Shown piece by piece: positions 11,859 to 15,280 of a stretch of 15,280 nucleotides of DNA. Below the pieces are notes generated by a model. It did no database searches and was not told the origin of the DNA. It was given only the letters and a program-made list of their open reading frames with translations. The position numbers and the translations under genes are program-made. How positions within the stretch are numbered: the stretch's first letter is position 1; each line of letters begins with the position of its first letter. Source of the DNA: JAXDAY01 sp034679345 (GTDB taxonomy: Bacteria > Eisenbacteria > RBG-16-71-46 > CAIMUX01 > VGJL01); contig JAXDAY010000020.1 in NCBI GenBank assembly GCA_034679345.1, forward strand, positions 1 through 15,280. The letters run 5' to 3'.

Positions 11859-12233
11859 GTGCCAACGCTCAATCAGTTGATTCGAAAAGGACGTGTCCGG
11901 ATCCGGCAGAAGACGGCCGCTCCGGCGCTCAAGAGCTGCCCGCAGAAGCGCGGCTTCTGCACTCGCGTCTACACGTCCACGCCGAAGAAGCCGAATTCCG
12001 CCCTTCGGAAGGTGGCGCGCGTGCGCCTGACCAACAATATCGAGGTCACAGCGTACATTCCGGGGGAAGGGCACAATCTCCAGGAGCACTCGATCGTGCT
12101 CATCCGGGGCGGCCGCGTGAAGGATCTGCCTGGCGTCCGCTACCACATCATCCGGGGGACCCTGGATGCCAGCGGAGTGGAGAAGCGGAACCAGAGCCGC
12201 TCGAAGTACGGCACCAAGCGGAAGAAGAAGTAG
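11859..12233 (+). CDS. rpsL: 30S ribosomal protein S12
   Basis: With the GTG at 11859 as start, the protein is 124 residues (PTLNQLIRKGR at the N-terminus), the same length as E. coli S12 and aligned without gaps in its core. S12 sits at the decoding centre and controls accuracy. K43 and K88, the classical streptomycin-resistance positions, are wild type, and D89 of the RVKDLPGVRYH motif is the residue methylthiolated by RimO in many bacteria. The frame is open back to TTG 11808, which would add 17 residues with no family match, so I reject that start. The SD sequence is poor: GGTGG at 11847-11851 or AGGA at 11841-11844. The gene has its own promoter upstream and ends 12 nt before rpsG. Confidence 0.96.
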   Translation: MPTLNQLIRKGRVRIRQKTAAPALKSCPQKRGFCTRVYTSTPKKPNSALRKVARVRLTNNIEVTAYIPGEGHNLQEHSIVLIRGGRVKDLPGVRYHIIRGTLDASGVEKRNQSRSKYGTKRKKK

Positions 12234-12245
12234 GACGGAGACGAT

Positions 12246-12716
12246 ATGCCGCGTAGAGGATCATTTTCCCGTCTCGAGCTCGCTCCCGATCCCAAGTTCG
12301 GAAACGTGCTCGTCACGCGTTTTGTCAACGTGTTGATGCGCCAGGGGAAGCGAAGCACCGCCGAGCGCATCCTGTACAACGCGGTCGATATCATCGAAAA
12401 GAAGACCGGGCAGGACGGGCTTTCCGTGCTCAAGCAGGCAATCAACAACGTGAAGCCGAATCTAGAGGTGAAGAGCCGCCGTGTCGGTGGCGCCACCTAT
12501 CAGGTCCCGGTCGAGATCAAGCCCGAACGCCGGACCGCCCTGGCGCTGCGCTGGGTGATCCAGTATTCGAAGGCGAGACCCGACAAGTCGATGCAGGAGA
12601 AGCTTGCGGCCGAGCTGATGGCCGCCGCGCGCAACGACGGCGGGTCGATCAAGAAGAGAGACGACACGCACCGCATGGCGGAGGCCAACAAGGCCTTCGC
12701 GCACTACCGCTGGTAG
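12246..12716 (+). CDS. rpsG: 30S ribosomal protein S7
   Basis: This 156-residue S7 has the usual length and motifs: LAPDPKFGNVLVTRFVNVLM near the N-terminus, KPNLEVKSRRVGGATYQVPV in the middle, RWVIQYSKARPDKSM, and the C-terminal KRDDTHRMAEANKAFAHYRW. S7 starts assembly of the 30S head and contacts E-site tRNA. GGAG at 12237-12240 precedes the ATG at 12246. In E. coli, S7 represses the str operon by binding a structured rpsL-rpsG spacer of about 100 nt; here that spacer is 12 nt and cannot hold such a site. The long structured spacer is instead downstream, before fusA. Confidence 0.98.
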   Translation: MPRRGSFSRLELAPDPKFGNVLVTRFVNVLMRQGKRSTAERILYNAVDIIEKKTGQDGLSVLKQAINNVKPNLEVKSRRVGGATYQVPVEIKPERRTALALRWVIQYSKARPDKSMQEKLAAELMAAARNDGGSIKKRDDTHRMAEANKAFAHYRW

Positions 12717-12727
12717 GACATACCTGC

Positions 12728-12751
12728 GGACGGCCGTCCGATGGACGGCCG
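12728..12751 (+). repeat. Inverted repeat after rpsG (9-bp perfect stem and overlapping palindrome)
   Basis: CGGCCGTCC (12731-12739) and GGACGGCCG (12743-12751) are perfect reverse complements around a 3-nt loop GAT. The left arm is also part of a 12-bp perfect palindrome, GGACGGCCGTCC (12728-12739), and GGACGGCC is repeated directly at 12743-12750. It starts 14 nt after the rpsG stop. No U-tract follows. It may be a weak or Rho-assisted terminator, an mRNA-stabilising stem for rpsL-rpsG, or a DNA-level dyad bound by a protein. Confidence 0.5.
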
Positions 12752-12979
12752 AGACAACGGCGCCGCGAGCCACCCATCCATCCCCGCGCTTCATTCGGTC
12801 GGGTCGGGGGGGGCAAGCAGATATCGGACCGTCCGGTTGCCGGATCCCGGCAATCGGTGATCTCGCGGCGCAGCTGACCCGGAAGGGTCGAACGGTCCGG
12901 CAAAGCTTGAGGTCTGAATCGCCTCGAGTCGGAACAGAGTGAAGATCGAGCCAGGGCGGAGGCCGTCGAGCGCTCCGTA

Positions 12980-13004
12980 CCTGTTAAACGGGTCCTTCGA
13001 CAGG
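12980..13004 (+). promoter_or_regulatory. Possible SD-masking stem before fusA
   Basis: CCTGT (12980-12984) is complementary to ACAGG (13000-13004), which overlaps the fusA Shine-Dalgarno AGGAGAGG (13002-13009). Pairing would hide the first part of the ribosome-binding site 6 nt before the GTG start. It is only five base pairs with a 15-nt loop, so it is weak alone. Confidence 0.25.
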
Positions 13005-13012
13005 AGAGGTCT

Positions 13013-15088
13013 GTGTCGAGTCGTGTGCCTTTGAATCGCCTACGCAATATCGGCATCATGGCCCATATTGACGCGGGCAAGACAACGCTCAGCGAGCGGA
13101 TCCTGTACTTCACGGGCAGGGTCCACCGCATGGGCGAGGTCCACGACGGCGCGGCCACCCTCGACTGGATGGAGCAGGAGCGCGAACGGGGGATCACGAT
13201 CACTTCCGCCGCGACTACCTGTGACTGGGCGGATCACCAGATCACTCTCATCGACACTCCGGGCCACGTGGACTTCACCGTGGAGGTGGAGCGCTCCCTG
13301 CGTGTGCTCGACGGAGCGGTTGCCGTCTTCTGCGGCGTCGGCGGAGTCGAGCCACAGAGCGAGACGGTCTGGCGGCAGGCGGACAAGTATCGGGTTCCTC
13401 GCATCGCGTTCATCAACAAGATGGATCGCGTCGGCTCCGACTTCTTCAGCGCCGTGCAGATGATCCGCGATCGCCTCGGCGCCCATCCGGTGCCGATCCA
13501 GGTTCCCGTCATGGTTGGCGACGTCTTCCACAGCATCATCGATCTCGTCGAGATGGTCGAGGTCAACTACGTCGAGGAGCACGGTTTGCCGGTGTTCACG
13601 GAACACCCCATCGACGCCGACCTGTTGAGCTTCGCCGAGGAGCACCGGGTCCACATGCTGGAGGCCCTGGCCGAGTACAACGACGAGCTGCTGCATCGCT
13701 ATCTCGAGAGCCACGACCTGCCTGTCGATCTGATCAAGTCGGCCATCCGCCAGGGGACGCTCGAGGATCGGATCACGCCCGTCCTGTGCGGGTCGGCCTA
13801 CAAGAACAAGGGCGTCCGCCTGCTCCTGGATGCCGTCATCGACTACCTGCCCTCGCCCATCGACATGCCTCCGGTGACCGGCGAGAATCCCGACACCCTC
13901 GAGCCCGAGGAGCGCGCCCCGTCCGTGGACGAGCCGTTCAGCGCCGTCGTCTTCAAGATCGTGAGCGACCCGTTCGCGGGCAAGCTCGCCTTCTTCCGTA
14001 ACTACTCGGGGCGTGTGGCGTCCGGCGACACGATCGTCAATGTCAACAAGGGGACGACAGAGAGGGTGGGGCGCATCGTTCGCCTGCATGCCAACCAGCG
14101 CGAGGAATGCACGGAACTGGCGGCGGGCGAAATCGGCGCTCTGGTTGGCCTGAAGCGCGCCACGACCGGAGACACCCTGGCCTCGCCGGCCCGGCCGCTC
14201 GTCCTCGAGCGGATCCGTTTTCCGGAGCCGGTCCTCTCCGTCGCGATCGAACCGACGAGCAAGGTGGATGAGGACCGTCTCTCGATCGCCTTGGACCGGC
14301 TGGCGGAAGAGGACCCGACCTTCCGGGTCCGATCGGACGGCGACACGGGCCAGACGCTCATCTCGGGGATGGGCGAGCTGCATCTCGACATCCTGGTCGA
14401 CAGGATGAGGCGAGAGTGCAATGTGTCCGCCAACGTCGGCAGGCCGCAGGTCAGCTACAAGGAGACGATCACCAAGGTCGCGGAGGCGCGAGGGCGCTTC
14501 GTGAAGCAGTCGGGCGGCCGGGGCCAGTACGGCGATGTGCAGATCCGTATCGAGCCGGCGCCGGGGCAGGGATTCGTCTGGGAGAACGCGATCATCGGGG
14601 GCGCGATTCCTCGCGAGTACGTCGCCCCCACCGAGCACGGCGTCAAGGACTCGATGGAACAGGGCATCGTCGCCGGATATCCGATGGTCGACGTCAAGGT
14701 CACGCTTCTGGACGGTTCGTTCCATGAAGTCGACTCCTCGGAGATGGCCTTCAAGATCGCCGGATCGATGGCGTTCAAGGAAGCGGCGAGCAAGGCGAAG
14801 CCGCGACTCCTCGAGCCGGTGATGGACGTGGAAGTCGTTGTCCCCGAGACCTACGTCGGCGAGGTCATGGGTGAGCTCACCGCCCGCAGGGGGAAGGTCG
14901 GAGGGATGTTCGAGCGCGGGCAGGGACGGGTCGTCGCCGCCCACGTTCCGCTTTCGGAGATGTTCGGCTATGCCACGAAGCTTCGGTCGATGACCCAGGG
15001 GCGGGGCATCTACACCATGCAGTTCGCCCGTTATGACTTCATGCCCGATTCCTTGGCCGAGGAAGTGATCAAGAAGGTCAAGGGGTAG
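13013..15088 (+). CDS. fusA: Elongation factor G
   Basis: This 691-residue translocation GTPase has the normal EF-G length. The G motifs are AHIDAGKTT (17-25), RGITIT (59-64, switch I), DTPGHVDF (81-88), NKMD (135-138) and GSA (260-262). Domains II-V follow, including GMGELHLDI in domain III, SGGRGQYGDV in domain IV and GEVMGELTARRGKVGGM in domain V; it ends EEVIKKVKG. EF-G moves tRNA and mRNA after peptide-bond formation and, with RRF, recycles ribosomes. The canonical VGGVEPQSETVWRQADKY block suggests the main housekeeping EF-G. The start is GTG 13013 with AGGAGAGG at 13002-13009; the next residues match the family start (VPLNRLRNIGIM). A long structured spacer precedes it, and tuf follows after 65 nt. 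Confidence 0.98.
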   Translation: MSSRVPLNRLRNIGIMAHIDAGKTTLSERILYFTGRVHRMGEVHDGAATLDWMEQERERGITITSAATTCDWADHQITLIDTPGHVDFTVEVERSLRVLDGAVAVFCGVGGVEPQSETVWRQADKYRVPRIAFINKMDRVGSDFFSAVQMIRDRLGAHPVPIQVPVMVGDVFHSIIDLVEMVEVNYVEEHGLPVFTEHPIDADLLSFAEEHRVHMLEALAEYNDELLHRYLESHDLPVDLIKSAIRQGTLEDRITPVLCGSAYKNKGVRLLLDAVIDYLPSPIDMPPVTGENPDTLEPEERAPSVDEPFSAVVFKIVSDPFAGKLAFFRNYSGRVASGDTIVNVNKGTTERVGRIVRLHANQREECTELAAGEIGALVGLKRATTGDTLASPARPLVLERIRFPEPVLSVAIEPTSKVDEDRLSIALDRLAEEDPTFRVRSDGDTGQTLISGMGELHLDILVDRMRRECNVSANVGRPQVSYKETITKVAEARGRFVKQSGGRGQYGDVQIRIEPAPGQGFVWENAIIGGAIPREYVAPTEHGVKDSMEQGIVAGYPMVDVKVTLLDGSFHEVDSSEMAFKIAGSMAFKEAASKAKPRLLEPVMDVEVVVPETYVGEVMGELTARRGKVGGMFERGQGRVVAAHVPLSEMFGYATKLRSMTQGRGIYTMQFARYDFMPDSLAEEVIKKVKG

Positions 15089-15153
15089 GGGGCGACGAGT
15101 CGTCTTGCAGCGAGTGGGCCTTGGCGAGGTCCGAATGGGAGGAATGAAGGACG

Positions 15154-15280
15154 ATGAGCAAGCAGAAGTTTGAGCGCACGAAGCCGCACGTGAACGTCGG
15201 GACGATCGGGCACGTGGACCATGGCAAGACGACGTTGACGGCGGCGATCACGATGGTGTTGTCCCAGGACGGGTTTGCGT
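15154..15280 (+). CDS. tuf: Elongation factor Tu, first 42 residues (partial, downstream copy)
   Basis: The frame begins MSKQKFERTKPHVNVGTIGH and continues into the P-loop GHVDHGKTT, the unmistakable EF-Tu N-terminus. It is cut by the right edge of the window. GGGAGG (15137-15142) is 11 nt before the ATG, and GAAGG (15146-15150) is a closer alternative; either could serve as the SD sequence. The fusA-tuf order is the classical str-operon end (tufA position). The visible portion is exactly 127 nt. All six threonines use ACG and both phenylalanines use TTT, a codon choice unlike fusA just upstream. With the tuf end at the left edge, this shows two tuf loci in direct orientation flanking the block. 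Confidence 0.97.
   Translation, partial: MSKQKFERTKPHVNVGTIGHVDHGKTTLTAAITMVLSQDGFA

Larger units (their letters stand above)
12717..13012 (+). promoter_or_regulatory. 296-nt rpsG-fusA spacer with candidate multi-helix RNA element
   Basis: No credible coding frame is visible here. The sequence has nested complementarity. CGGACCGT (12825-12832) can pair with ACGGTCCG (12892-12899) and encloses two hairpins: CCGGTTGCCGG/CCGGCAATCGG (12833-12843 with 12847-12857; 11 pairs, one G-U, loop ATC) and GACCC/GGGTC (12876-12880 with 12885-12889) closed by a GNRA-type GGAA loop. This would give a three-way junction. A further stem, CTTGAGG/CCTCGAG (12906-12912 with 12922-12928, one G-U), follows. A run of eight G lies at 12806-12813. 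I found no consensus promoter. The order and enclosure of the stems suggest a cis-acting leader or attenuator for fusA-tuf. GC-rich DNA makes chance stems common, so this is a candidate only. Confidence 0.4.

Noticed and set aside
11846..11865. T-arm-like GGTTCGAA just before rpsL
   Set aside because: It resembles a tRNA T-loop, but the flanking bases do not form a T-stem and no acceptor or anticodon arm is present.
12806..12813. Run of eight G as a possible G-quadruplex
   Set aside because: With the nearby GG and GGG tracts only a two-layer quadruplex is possible. The homopolymer may also be a sequencing or assembly length error.
12649..13203. Minus-strand frame across the rpsG-fusA spacer
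   Set aside because: It overlaps both flanking genes, has a low-complexity Arg/Ser/Pro composition and no recognisable motif. I do not treat the spacer as coding.
13040..14944. 634-codon minus-strand frame opposite fusA (and the similar 3393-5000 frame opposite rpoB)
   Set aside because: Same artefact: it mirrors a strongly conserved + strand gene and shows no family motif or independent ribosome-binding site.
15092..15104. Palindrome GACGAGTCGTC in the fusA-tuf spacer as a terminator
   Set aside because: It is an odd-centred 11-bp palindrome that gives only a three-pair hairpin with a usable loop, and no U-tract follows.

Overview
The window is one continuous block of core translation and transcription genes, all on the + strand, from a GC-rich bacterium. 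In order: the 3' end of tuf (EF-Tu), rpmG (L33), secE, nusG, rplK (L11), rplA (L1), rplJ (L10), rplL (L7/L12), rpoB, rpoC, rpsL (S12), rpsG (S7), fusA (EF-G) and the 5' end of a second tuf. The rpoBC ('rif') cluster and the str cluster, which are far apart in E. coli, are joined here. I see no mobile element, phage gene, CRISPR array, tRNA or rRNA. I also see no new protein system. The unusual content is in the spacers.

Organism: the large insertion that splits the trigger loop of RpoC, the two RpoB lineage insertions (E. coli SI1-like and SI2/beta-i9-like) and the strong G/C preference at third codon positions point to a Gram-negative-type lineage with a high-GC genome. Two tuf genes flanking a joined rif-str cluster would fit Myxococcota/Desulfobacterota-like, Acidobacteriota, Gemmatimonadota or Eisenbacteria-like groups. 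I cannot place it more precisely by eye.

Layout: (1) 1-1192, tuf end, rpmG, secE, nusG; secE begins in a small hairpin that buries its start codon. (2) 1255-3400, the four 50S stalk and L1 genes, with very short gaps. The rplA-rplJ gap is 10 nt, so the usual L10-leader regulator has no room, while the rplJ-rplL gap carries two back-to-back hairpins. (3) 3426-11708, rpoB and rpoC, 15 nt apart and directly downstream of rplL without the long attenuator spacer known from E. coli. (4) 11709-11858, a boundary: a stem without a U-tract, then a near-consensus sigma-70 promoter (TTGACG, 17 nt, TAATAT) that should drive rpsL-rpsG and possibly fusA-tuf. (5) 11859-12716, rpsL and rpsG, 12 nt apart, so the E. 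coli-type S7 operator between them is missing. (6) 12717-13012, a 296-nt spacer before fusA with several nested inverted repeats. It is the best candidate in the window for an undescribed cis-acting RNA. (7) 13013-15280, fusA and the start of the second tuf.

Together the genes supply ribosome stalk and decoding-site proteins, the RNA polymerase catalytic subunits, the elongation factors EF-Tu and EF-G, the transcription-translation coupling factor NusG and the translocon subunit SecE, so that polymerase and ribosome output can be adjusted together. The window starts and stops inside the two tuf copies, and the last 127 bases begin exactly at the tuf start codon. This suggests a contig that broke at a repeated gene.
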